Origin: Clostridium sp. JN-9
Lineage (GTDB): Bacteria > Bacillota > Clostridia > Clostridiales > Clostridiaceae
Length of the DNA stretch: 64,000 nt
Assembly (NCBI RefSeq): GCF_004103695.1
Contig: NZ_CP035280.1
Location: forward strand, 2,046,001-2,110,000
Direction: 5' to 3'
Shown one piece after another: positions 25,306 through 33,311 of the stretch. The notes below the pieces were generated by a model. The model was not told the DNA's origin. It made no database searches and was given only the letters and a program-made list of their open reading frames with translations. The translations under genes were made by a program, and so were the position numbers. The first letter of the stretch is position 1, and each line of letters opens with the position of its first letter.

Positions 25306-26630
25306 CTTAAGTAGTCCATTAGTGTGGGTAAAATTACCTTTGCACTGGTTTGCAGTGAGGCCAGGTAAACAGTTTGGGCTGTGGCATACTCCATAGTTTT
25401 TTGTGTTATATCTATGTCCTCTGTTTTTGACATAATCTCAGTTAAACTGGCATTCATATCTGTATTTTGAGTCTGAGCACTTTCCATTCTGTTTTGTTTG
25501 GCTCCTACCTGAGAACGTAATGTAAGTAAATTGCTTATGGCTGAATCCAAATCTTTTAAATCCTTTCCTGATAATTGTGTAGTCGGATTCGGATCTGTAG
25601 CTGTAGGATCTGTACCATCTGCATTTTTTCCATCTAAGTGGTTTGTTATTCTCTGAAATAACTGCATTACGTCATCATCAGCATTTTTATCATTTTTGAA
25701 GCTCAATACTTCATTAGCACCTACATTGTATTTCATGGTGACACCCTGTGAAACCTCTGTCTGGAGGCCTGTACCGATCATAGCGAACTGATTTTTTTCA
25801 TCCTGAGTACCTGCTGGGTTCAATGAACTTCCATCCTTGTTTGCATAAACCAACTTTGTATTTCCAATATGATTTGCAACATTTACGGTAAATGTATATC
25901 CATTTCCACTAGTATTTCCATTAAGATAAATTTTCATATCATCAACTGTTGCATAATATCCTTTACCATCTGCATCTTTTGTCAAATTATATGGGGAATC
26001 ATGTGTAGCTATGCTCCATGTATCGCCGCCATCTGTACTAATCTTTCTTGCTAAAGTTAATGTTGGCGGGTTGGAAGTAAAGTCAGTATCAAAAGTATAA
26101 TTTGTAGTTTCAGTACCTGTAAAAACTCCTGAAACTGAAACTTCACTTGGAAGTGTACTTGTATCTATTTTAGAAGTAAAAGGATTTAGTACATCTGTTG
26201 GCTTAACAGTTCCCCTGGTTCCCCCAAAAATATATTTACCATCAAAGTTTGTGTTAAGTATCTGTGATAGCTGTGAAACTCTTTGATTTATTTCATCCTT
26301 TATTTTTTGCTTTTCTGATGGACTGTAGGTTCCATTTCCTGAACCAACCAGCAATTCTCTTACTCTTTGAAATACATCTCCAGTTTGTTTTAAAGCTGTA
26401 TCCGTTGTATCCAGCCAGTTTATTGTATCCTTAATATTTGCATTGTACATTGTATTTGTATTAATATTTGTGTGCAGCTGCATTGATCTGGCTACACTGA
26501 AAGGATCATCAGAAGGCTTACTGAATAGTTTTCCTGTTGACATCTGCTTCTGTATAGTCTGCAGATTCTGCAAATTTGTATTCATATCGCTTAAAAAATT
26601 ATTTGAAAGCATTTTATTTGTAACTCTCAT
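25302..26630 (-). CDS. flgL: Hook-filament junction protein FlgL
   Basis: 442 residues. Flagellin-like ends are intact: MRVTNKMLSNNFLSDMNTNLQNLQTIQKQMSTGK, and KTMEYATAQTVYLASLQTSAKVILPTLMDYLR. It is longer than the usual ~300 because of a beta-rich insert from about residue 155 to 330. GGGAGTAGG precedes the ATG. Its stop is inside the edge of a repeat element. Confidence 0.94.
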   Translation of the reverse strand: MRVTNKMLSNNFLSDMNTNLQNLQTIQKQMSTGKLFSKPSDDPFSVARSMQLHTNINTNTMYNANIKDTINWLDTTDTALKQTGDVFQRVRELLVGSGNGTYSPSEKQKIKDEINQRVSQLSQILNTNFDGKYIFGGTRGTVKPTDVLNPFTSKIDTSTLPSEVSVSGVFTGTETTNYTFDTDFTSNPPTLTLARKISTDGGDTWSIATHDSPYNLTKDADGKGYYATVDDMKIYLNGNTSGNGYTFTVNVANHIGNTKLVYANKDGSSLNPAGTQDEKNQFAMIGTGLQTEVSQGVTMKYNVGANEVLSFKNDKNADDDVMQLFQRITNHLDGKNADGTDPTATDPNPTTQLSGKDLKDLDSAISNLLTLRSQVGAKQNRMESAQTQNTDMNASLTEIMSKTEDIDITQKTMEYATAQTVYLASLQTSAKVILPTLMDYLR

Positions 26631-26642
26631 TTAACCTACTCC

Positions 26643-26803
26643 CTTCTTCAATTAACAGATAGCTATGTATCTTCTTAACTAGAAATCTTCTTACATTAAA
26701 GGAATCATATTTGGATTTATTCAAATCCAAAAAATTTATAGTTTTTCTGTAAGAAAAACATCCTTCACTATTAGTTCTTAGTTCTTAGTTCTTAGTTCTT
26801 AAC
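26643..26803. repeat. Interspersed palindromic element, flgL-flgK gap
   Basis: Hairpins TTTGGATTT-ATTC-AAATCCAAA (26711-26733) and GTTTTTCT-GTAAG-AAAAAC, followed by four AGTTCTT heptads ending TTAGTTCTTAAC. A diverged copy of the family with different hairpin sequences. Confidence 0.6.
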
Positions 26804-28732
26804 TTATTTCACCAGTCCGTTTACAACTACGTCAAGAAGCTGGTCTACAACAGAAATAATTTTTGCGTTTGCCTGATAAGAGTGCTGAAACTGAACAAGA
26901 TTTGCTATTTCCTCATCCAGTGACACACCGGAAACAGAATCCTTGGCCTGGGTTATACCAGCTAATAATGTATGCTGGTTTGCAACCATTCTTTTTGCTT
27001 CCTGTTCCTGAATTCCCAATCTGTCTACAGTATCCTTGAAATAATTATCTAACGTCATTCCATCAGTGTTATTTACAACTGTTTTCAAACCATTTCCTAA
27101 ATTTGAATCAGCAACAAACATTGCCTTTCCTGTTGTTGCATTAGTTAAGAATTTCTCTCTTGTCATGGCGGCACTATCAATATTTTGTATACCCATTAAT
27201 TTATCTCGTAACTGAGCTATTGCTAATGCTCTTGAACCATCACTTTCACCGCATACGCTAGTATCTGCACTCCAACCTGCTATTACCAACATTGGATCTT
27301 TCACTATTTCAGAATTAACAGTTATATTAGCAGCTGTTATTTTGTCCTCTCCGCCTTTTTGACTTGAATTCACAAAGAAGTTATACACGCCATTAGTTTT
27401 ATCGTCTGTTTCCGAGTCATTCGGAACATAAGTAGCACTTTGCGTCTCCACAGCGTTAACTGCAAATGCAAATGCTTTTGCCAGTTTATCTAATTGATCC
27501 TGATAAACATCTATATCCTGCTGTACTGACATATATCCCTTCAACTCTCCTGATGGAGGCTGGAAAAGCTTTAAATTATCCAAATCGCCAGGGTTTTTGC
27601 CTCTTTTTAAATATAATGTTCCTGTCGTGATATCCCAACCGCCGTTATCTTCCTTTTTATTTGTAATAGGATCATAAGTTAAAGCATTACCTTGTGAGTC
27701 TGTGTACAAAACTCTGCATTCACCAATTCCCTTTAATTTAGCATCTATTTTTGCATTAAATTTAGGATCCTTGTTATTATAAGTATATCTTATTGTTCTT
27801 TTATTACTTTCTGAAGACATATCGCCTTTTATATAGTAAGTCAATTTTACTGTATTTGTATCATTACTATTGTCCGTATTTGAAATGTCACTTATATAAG
27901 CAAACTGCACTGCATTATCCGGATCACTAGTTTGCATTATATTTACCGGCTTCCCGGTATCCGTGTCTATTGGTGCTGTGCCTCCTTTTGGGCTTGCAAT
28001 ATCTGCAGGCTCATTGGAAGTTGTCACATCTATCCCATCATAGTTCTTCTTATCTATAGTAATCCCGAATTTAGCACTTAACTGATCAAGTAATACATCT
28101 CTTTTATCTAAAAGGTCATTTGGGCTCTGTCCTGCAACCTTAACCTGTACTATTTCTTTATTTAAATTATTTATCTGACTTAATGTGCTGTTTATGTCAA
28201 ATACATCGTCTTTTATATTCATTTGAGTATTTTCTTTAAGTTTAGTAAGTTCAGATGAGGTGTGATTTAATTCATTGGTTAAAGCCAGTGACTGCTGCAC
28301 CACAACAGACCTTGAATTTGATGTTTCAGCCTGTTTGGAAAGCTGCTGCCAGTCATCAAAGAACTTGCCTATAAGGCTTGATATACCTGTGTCACTTGGT
28401 TCATTTAAAATATTTTCAATCTGGCTTAAGAATTTATCACGTCCTGAATATCTTCCCTGAACTCCTGTTTCAACTCTTGTCTGATAGTCTAAAAAAGTAT
28501 CTCTTACTCTGTCCACAGAAGTTACTTCAACTCCTGTTCCAAACTGTCCTGGTCCTGCTGCACTGTTAAAGCTTGGTGTACAATATGGTGTGGTTGTCTG
28601 CAATGTTACCCTCTGTCTTGAATATCCTTCTGTATTGGCATTGGCCACATTATGTGATGTAACGTCTATAGCCTTCTGCTGGGCAAATAATCCTCTTTTT
28701 GCTATTCCAAAGGTATCAAATAATCCTGCCAC
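26804..28732 (-). CDS. flgK: Hook-filament junction protein FlgK
   Basis: 642 residues. N terminus: FDTFGIAKRGLFAQQKAIDVTSHNVANANTEGYSRQRV; C terminus: DEEIANLVQFQHSYQANAKIISVVDQLLDVVVNGLV. It carries an enlarged centre (about 230-400). Position between flgL and flgN is the usual order. It polymerises at the hook tip with FlgN as its export chaperone. Confidence 0.95.
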   Translation of the reverse strand: MAGLFDTFGIAKRGLFAQQKAIDVTSHNVANANTEGYSRQRVTLQTTTPYCTPSFNSAAGPGQFGTGVEVTSVDRVRDTFLDYQTRVETGVQGRYSGRDKFLSQIENILNEPSDTGISSLIGKFFDDWQQLSKQAETSNSRSVVVQQSLALTNELNHTSSELTKLKENTQMNIKDDVFDINSTLSQINNLNKEIVQVKVAGQSPNDLLDKRDVLLDQLSAKFGITIDKKNYDGIDVTTSNEPADIASPKGGTAPIDTDTGKPVNIMQTSDPDNAVQFAYISDISNTDNSNDTNTVKLTYYIKGDMSSESNKRTIRYTYNNKDPKFNAKIDAKLKGIGECRVLYTDSQGNALTYDPITNKKEDNGGWDITTGTLYLKRGKNPGDLDNLKLFQPPSGELKGYMSVQQDIDVYQDQLDKLAKAFAFAVNAVETQSATYVPNDSETDDKTNGVYNFFVNSSQKGGEDKITAANITVNSEIVKDPMLVIAGWSADTSVCGESDGSRALAIAQLRDKLMGIQNIDSAAMTREKFLTNATTGKAMFVADSNLGNGLKTVVNNTDGMTLDNYFKDTVDRLGIQEQEAKRMVANQHTLLAGITQAKDSVSGVSLDEEIANLVQFQHSYQANAKIISVVDQLLDVVVNGLVK

Positions 28733-28749
28733 CTAAATCAACTCCTTTA

Positions 28750-29160
28750 CTATTTTCTTCTTCTGCCATTGGCATTATAGGTTTTTGCACTTCTATCCGG
28801 ACTTAATATGCTTAGCATCTGGGTGGTAAAACCTAACCTTTGTCTAATAAGCAATTCATTATTGTCCTTTTGAAGAATAAGCTGCTGAAGTAACATCTTA
28901 AGATTTCTATAATTTCTATCTAAATCTTCATCCTTGAATTGTTGAATGATGCCGCTTATTTCTCTTCCCTGAGTAAGCTTTCTTCTTTCCATTTCAAGCT
29001 CTGCTACAGCCTTATTTTCCTTTTCAATCTTCCCTACAATGGCTTCCATGCCGAAAACATCATTCTTAACTATGCGGCTGTGCTGTTCATCAAGTACTGA
29101 AAGAAGTTTATTTAAGGATTCATACTCCTTAACTAAAATTTCGTTAAGCTTCTCTTTCAT
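28750..29160 (-). CDS. flgN: FlgN export chaperone
   Basis: 136 residues from the ATG at 29160 (GGAGG 5 nt upstream), all helical: KLNEILVKEYESLNKLLSVLDEQHSRIV, then LQQLILQKDNNELLIRQRLGFTTQML. Typical FlgN; chaperone for FlgK and FlgL. Between flgM and flgK as expected. Confidence 0.9.
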   Translation of the reverse strand: MKEKLNEILVKEYESLNKLLSVLDEQHSRIVKNDVFGMEAIVGKIEKENKAVAELEMERRKLTQGREISGIIQQFKDEDLDRNYRNLKMLLQQLILQKDNNELLIRQRLGFTTQMLSILSPDRSAKTYNANGRRRK

Positions 29161-29185
29161 ATATTCCTCCATATTAATTATTATT

Positions 29186-29452
29186 TTACTTCTTCATAGC
29201 CTCCAGCATTTTAGAAGCTATAAGCTTTGCATCCCTGCTATAAGTCCCATTAGAAACCTGATTTTTTAATTCTTCTATTCTCTTGTCATTTGATTCAAAT
29301 TTATCATCTATGGAATAGCTGCTGAGACTTTTACCCAGTGGTGATATTTCTATGCTGTCACTGCTTTTCTTTGCTGCACTTACTTTATCCTGTTTTCTTA
29401 TGTCACTGTAAAAATTAATAATTTTATTTGCCCTGACACCATTAATGTTCAT
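29186..29452 (-). CDS. flgM: Anti-sigma28 factor FlgM
   Basis: 88 residues: INGVRANKIINFYSDIRK, then SDSIEISPLGKSL and the sigma-binding C-terminal helices RIEELKNQVSNGTYSRDAKLIASKML. It holds SigD/FliA until exported through the finished hook. Ribosome site GGGAGTG; its own sigma28-type promoter is at 29490-29516. Confidence 0.94.
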   Translation of the reverse strand: MNINGVRANKIINFYSDIRKQDKVSAAKKSSDSIEISPLGKSLSSYSIDDKFESNDKRIEELKNQVSNGTYSRDAKLIASKMLEAMKK

Positions 29453-29489
29453 TCTAACACTCCCTAAACTTTAACATTTCATTAATTAA

Positions 29490-29516
29490 TTATCGAAACA
29501 AAAACTTAGAAGTTTA
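29490..29516 (-). promoter_or_regulatory. Sigma28-type promoter of flgM
   Basis: Minus strand: TAAA at 29516-29513, 15 nt, TTCGATAA at 29497-29490. Same spacing as the flagellin promoter. The -35 belongs to the CTCTAAACTTCT arm of the adjacent repeat element. Confidence 0.7.
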
Positions 29517-29652
29517 GAGCTTCTCCAGTTCTAAGTTAAAAGTTTTAAGTTTTAAGTTAATGTTGTTTTGCCCTAAGGGCAAAACTATAATTTAATTTTT
29601 CAGCTCTGCTGAAAAATATCCTTCACTCTTAACTCTTAACTCATAACTCATA
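29510..29652. repeat. Interspersed palindromic element upstream of flgM
   Basis: Arm units AGTTTAGAG/AGTTAAAAG, hairpins GTTTTGCC-CTAA-GGGCAAAAC and TTTTTCAGC-TCT-GCTGAAAAA, and right arm ACTCTTAACTCTTAACTC. Nearly identical in plan to 25156-25305. Confidence 0.75.
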
Positions 29653-29660
29653 ACTGAAAA

Positions 29661-29700
29661 TAGAAAAAATAAAAACCCGATGGGGTTTTTATTTTTTCTA
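29661..29700. terminator. Terminator after fliY
   Basis: Long stem TAGAAAAAATAAAAACCC with GATG loop and its complement. It overlaps the fliY stop codon and is A/T-flanked on both sides, so it could work in both directions. It ends the fliM-fliY operon. Confidence 0.85.
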
Positions 29701-30879
29701 TTTTCCTAAGTTCTTGATTCTCTCTTCATTGCTGACTATACTTGTAATCCTCACTCCAAAGTTTTCATCAATTACAACTACTTCGCCATAAGCTACTTTC
29801 TTTCCATTTATTAAAATCTCTACAGGTTCTTCAGCTAATTTATCCAGCTCTATAAGTGATCCTGTACCCATATTTAATATATCCTTAATATTTTTCTTGG
29901 ATCTTCCAAGTACCACTGACACTTCAAGGGGAACATCCAGTATTAAGTCAATATTATGAGGCACCACTGTGTTAGTTTTAGGGGAGTCACCCAATGGTTC
30001 AAAGGATGCCTTCTGCACCTCAATGGGCTTACTTTTAACCTGTGAAGTACTTTCATTGGAGCTAGGAGCAGCAGTGCTTCCAGAATCTGCAGATGCCTTT
30101 TCAGGTTCAGCTTTTGGAGCACTTGTATTGCTTTGAGATGCAGGAGCTTCTGGTTCCTTATCAGTTGTTTCTTCTCCCATCATTATTTCAACGATTTTCT
30201 TTGCAGTTTTTATTGGCAGGAGCTGCATTATCTCACTGTCTACTAATTCACCAATTTTAAGCTTAAATGAAACCCTTACAACAGGCTCCTCATCACTTAT
30301 GCCATCTGCCAGGGGAGATGTATAATCATCCCATATCTTTGATTTTGGAGGAGATATATTTACTTCACGTACGAACATTGTAGCCATAGAAGTTGCAGCA
30401 GAACCAATCATCTGATTCATTGCCTCAGATACAGCACTTTCCTCTATTTCTGATAATTCCTTCACTTCATGATCCAGGACTCCATTTCCTCCCATCATGA
30501 GATTGGCAATTACAGCTGCATCTATTACCTTCATAACTAAGAGATTTTCTCCAACTATTCCGCTGGTATATTGGACTTCCAGGGAAATATTAGGAACCTC
30601 AAATCCCTCTTTAACTTTGTTTAATGTGGTTACAGAAACCACAGGAGTTGTTATATTCACCTGCTGATTTATAATTGTAGAAAGTGCTGTGGAAGCAGAG
30701 CCCATGGAAATATTACCTATTTCACCAAGCAAATCCTTTTCCACATCAGATAATTCACCATTCTGGTCAGCCTTAGTATTTGGGCTTTTCTTTACATCTT
30801 CAGCTGGAACAGCATTATTAGCAGGACCTCCATTTAACAGAGAGTCTATTTCTTCCTGTGAAAGAAACCCATTACTCAT
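29698..30879 (-). CDS. fliY: Flagellar motor switch protein FliY (FliN with CheC-like domain)
   Basis: About 393 residues. N-terminal peptide FLSQEEIDSLLNGG (CheY-P binding motif as in FliM), then a CheC-like phosphatase domain with LLGEIGNISMGSASTAL and EIEESAVSEAMNQMIGSAATSM, a Ser/Pro/Ala-rich linker (about 235-290), and a C-terminal FliN/SpoA domain (IDLILDVPLEVSVVLGRSKKNIKDILNMGTGSLIELDKLA). The ATG at 30879 overlaps the fliM stop (ATGAGTAA), so translation is coupled. Confidence 0.95.
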   Translation of the reverse strand: MSNGFLSQEEIDSLLNGGPANNAVPAEDVKKSPNTKADQNGELSDVEKDLLGEIGNISMGSASTALSTIINQQVNITTPVVSVTTLNKVKEGFEVPNISLEVQYTSGIVGENLLVMKVIDAAVIANLMMGGNGVLDHEVKELSEIEESAVSEAMNQMIGSAATSMATMFVREVNISPPKSKIWDDYTSPLADGISDEEPVVRVSFKLKIGELVDSEIMQLLPIKTAKKIVEIMMGEETTDKEPEAPASQSNTSAPKAEPEKASADSGSTAAPSSNESTSQVKSKPIEVQKASFEPLGDSPKTNTVVPHNIDLILDVPLEVSVVLGRSKKNIKDILNMGTGSLIELDKLAEEPVEILINGKKVAYGEVVVIDENFGVRITSIVSNEERIKNLGK

Positions 30880-31867
30880 AATTTTCCACATCCTTATCTA
30901 TAATATCTAGTATCTGCACCCCTTTATTTTTACCTATAGTACCAGGTTTAACATAATAATATGGTTCGTCCTCTATCATAAGAGTAATGGCACTATCGAT
31001 TTTATTGTCCAAGGTAATAACATCACCAATAGAAAGCTTTAAAAAGTCATCTACTGTAATTTGGGTTTCTCCAAGGACAGCTGTTAATTCTACAGGTACA
31101 ATATTTAACTTTTTCTTTAATTTTTCTCTTGATTCATTTAAAATGCCCTCATCATTTGCCTGGAACCAGTACTGTACCACCAATTTATCAAGTACCTTTT
31201 CAATGCTTAAATATGGTATGCATATATTTATAAAGGTACTGTTCTTTCCCATTTCAACAGAAAAGGTTATTAATGCTACAGGTTCATTTGGTGCCAATGT
31301 CTGGTTTAACGCAGGGTTGGTTTCAAGCCCTTCTATTTCAGGCTCAACTGGCAGTACATCATCCCAGGCTAATTTTAAATTGCTTATTAACCCTTCATTA
31401 ACTGTCTTGATTATATTCTTATCTATGTCTGTAAATTCTCTTGGCTTATATGTTCCAACCCCCGTGCCTCCTAAAAGTACATCAATTATCCTAAAAACAA
31501 ACTGAGGATTTGTTTCAAACAGAATAGATCCATTTAGAGGAGGCATTTTAAATATTGTAAGTATTGTTGGGTTTGGTACTGAATGAATAAATTCCTCATA
31601 GGTTATCTGCTGAACAGACTCTATTTTTACTTTTACATTGCTTCTTACCTGTGCAGTTAAATAATTTGAAATTATTCTGGCATAGTTATCATGTATCAGT
31701 TCAAGAGTCCTGATATGATCCTTTGAGAATTTCTGCGGACTTCTAAAATCATAAGGTTTTACTTTCTGCTTTTCCTCATCCTTTGGGACTTCATCCGGTG
31801 TTAATTCTCCAGAATTTAGGGCAGACAAAAGAGCATCTATTTCACTTTGTGACAATACTTCTGCCAT
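30872..31867 (-). CDS. fliM: Flagellar motor switch protein FliM
   Basis: 331 residues: EVLSQSEIDALLSALNSGEL at the N terminus binds CheY-P. The middle carries SVPNPTILTIFKMPPLNGSILFE and LLGGTG; the end is a SpoA domain (VELTAVLGETQITVDDFLKLSIGDVITLD). Standard length and order before fliY. Confidence 0.96.
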   Translation of the reverse strand: MAEVLSQSEIDALLSALNSGELTPDEVPKDEEKQKVKPYDFRSPQKFSKDHIRTLELIHDNYARIISNYLTAQVRSNVKVKIESVQQITYEEFIHSVPNPTILTIFKMPPLNGSILFETNPQFVFRIIDVLLGGTGVGTYKPREFTDIDKNIIKTVNEGLISNLKLAWDDVLPVEPEIEGLETNPALNQTLAPNEPVALITFSVEMGKNSTFINICIPYLSIEKVLDKLVVQYWFQANDEGILNESREKLKKKLNIVPVELTAVLGETQITVDDFLKLSIGDVITLDNKIDSAITLMIEDEPYYYVKPGTIGKNKGVQILDIIDKDVENYE

Positions 31868-31893
31868 TTAATTCCCTCATTTCACAACTAATT

Positions 31894-32286
31894 TTAAAAC
31901 AGCTTGTCTATATTGATTAAAGTAACTATCCTATCCTGAAAGTTTATAACACCCTGGATATAGTCTTTACCGGAATCTTCAGGTTTTTCCAGCAAGTTTT
32001 CATCTACATCAATTACTTCATCAACCTGATCTACAGATATACCTATTAATTCTTCATCTCTTTCAACAATAATAATATTTTCTTCAGAGCTATCATTCTT
32101 TGGTATATCCAATAGTAAATTAATATCAAGTAAAGATATTACATTTCCCCTAAGATTAATCAATCCCTTAATATAAGATGGCGCCATGGGAACTTTGGTA
32201 ACCTGTACGCTGTCATTTATGGTTTGTACTCTGTTTGTTTCTATTGCAAACTGTTCATTATTTATCCTAAAAACTACAACCTGCAC
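31894..32286 (-). CDS. cheW: CheW coupling protein (copy 1)
   Basis: 130 residues: QVVVFRINNEQFAIETNRVQTIN, VPMAPSYIKGLINLRGNVISLLDIN, VDQVDEVIDVDENLL. Links chemoreceptors to CheA. 13 bp after cheY. A second CheW is at 38891-39337. Confidence 0.94.
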   Translation of the reverse strand: MQVVVFRINNEQFAIETNRVQTINDSVQVTKVPMAPSYIKGLINLRGNVISLLDINLLLDIPKNDSSEENIIIVERDEELIGISVDQVDEVIDVDENLLEKPEDSGKDYIQGVINFQDRIVTLINIDKLF

Positions 32287-32299
32287 AAAAAATCACCTC

Positions 32300-32659
32300 T
32301 TATCCCACAACTTTTTTTATAGCTTCTAAAACTCTGTCTGCCTGGAATGGTTTTACAATGAAATCTTTTGCACCTGCTTTTATAGCATCCATAACCATGG
32401 ATTGCTGTCCCATAGCAGAGCACATTATAATCTTAGCACTTGGATCTATCTGCCTTATTGCCTTTACAGCTTCTATTCCATCCATATCAGGCATGGTTAT
32501 ATCCATTGTAACTACATCAGGATTTTCTTTTTTGAACAATTCTACAGCTTTAATTCCATTGTTGGCTTCTCCAACAACTTCATATCCGTTTTTCTCTAAA
32601 ATATCCTTTATCATCATTCTCATAAAAGCAGCATCATCAACAATTAATACTTTAGCCAT
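32300..32659 (-). CDS. cheY: Chemotaxis response regulator CheY
   Basis: 119 residues, single receiver domain: acidic pocket VDD (residues 8-9), phospho-acceptor D53 in TMDITMPDMDG, conserved lysine in DFIVKPF. When phosphorylated by CheA it binds FliM/FliY. GGAGGG precedes the ATG. Confidence 0.96.
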   Translation of the reverse strand: MAKVLIVDDAAFMRMMIKDILEKNGYEVVGEANNGIKAVELFKKENPDVVTMDITMPDMDGIEAVKAIRQIDPSAKIIMCSAMGQQSMVMDAIKAGAKDFIVKPFQADRVLEAIKKVVG

Positions 32660-32680
32660 TTTCTTCCCTCCAAAAATAAA

Positions 32681-33277
32681 TTATACGCCTAATGCATTTA
32701 GCATTTTTTCAAGCGATCCAGGCATTGGTACATAGTAAAAATGCCCACTGATTTCTAAATTGTTTTGTAAAAATGTGGTTTCAATATCCAATACCATGTC
32801 ATCGAACTGTCCCGATTCAATAAATGTGGTGGACAGTATTGCACCAAGCATATCATATGTAGCTGCCGGTACAGACGGTGTAATCAATAAATTTGTAAAT
32901 TTAGATATAGCATTCATATATGAACTGGATATAATATTTCCTATTTCACATATTACTGAATATCCCATATCTGTGATATATTCTTCTTTTTCTCCTGTTA
33001 ACTGTTTTATAAGATTAAGAGCAACATCTTTTTCAAAAATAAATAAAATATTTCCCGGTGCGTCACCTAATACCCTTACTATTACTCCAACAACTACCTC
33101 GTCTCCGCCTATTCGTGAAAATATTTCATCAAAAGGTACTATATTTATTGAAGGTACAGTGATTTCAACTTTTTTGTTAATAAGCTGGGATAATGCTGTG
33201 GCAGCATTTCCTGTACCAATGTTTGCAACTTCCTTTATAGCATCTAACTGAAAAGGAGTAAGATTTTTATAGTCCAT
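32681..33277 (-). CDS. cheC: CheC, CheY-P phosphatase
   Basis: 198 residues with two phosphatase helices: DAIKEVANIGTGNAATALSQL (E-x2-N) and VICEIGNIISSSYMNAIS. Removes phosphate from CheY-P and interacts with CheD, which is encoded at 38390-38881. Confidence 0.94.
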   Translation of the reverse strand: MDYKNLTPFQLDAIKEVANIGTGNAATALSQLINKKVEITVPSINIVPFDEIFSRIGGDEVVVGVIVRVLGDAPGNILFIFEKDVALNLIKQLTGEKEEYITDMGYSVICEIGNIISSSYMNAISKFTNLLITPSVPAATYDMLGAILSTTFIESGQFDDMVLDIETTFLQNNLEISGHFYYVPMPGSLEKMLNALGV

Positions 33278-33311
33278 ATACTTATTCCTCCTTAAGATTT
33301 AAATAAGCTGA

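Noticed and set aside
30987-31505. Plus-strand frame of 172 codons opposite fliM
   Set aside because: Shadow of fliM; composition follows the codon structure of the real gene.
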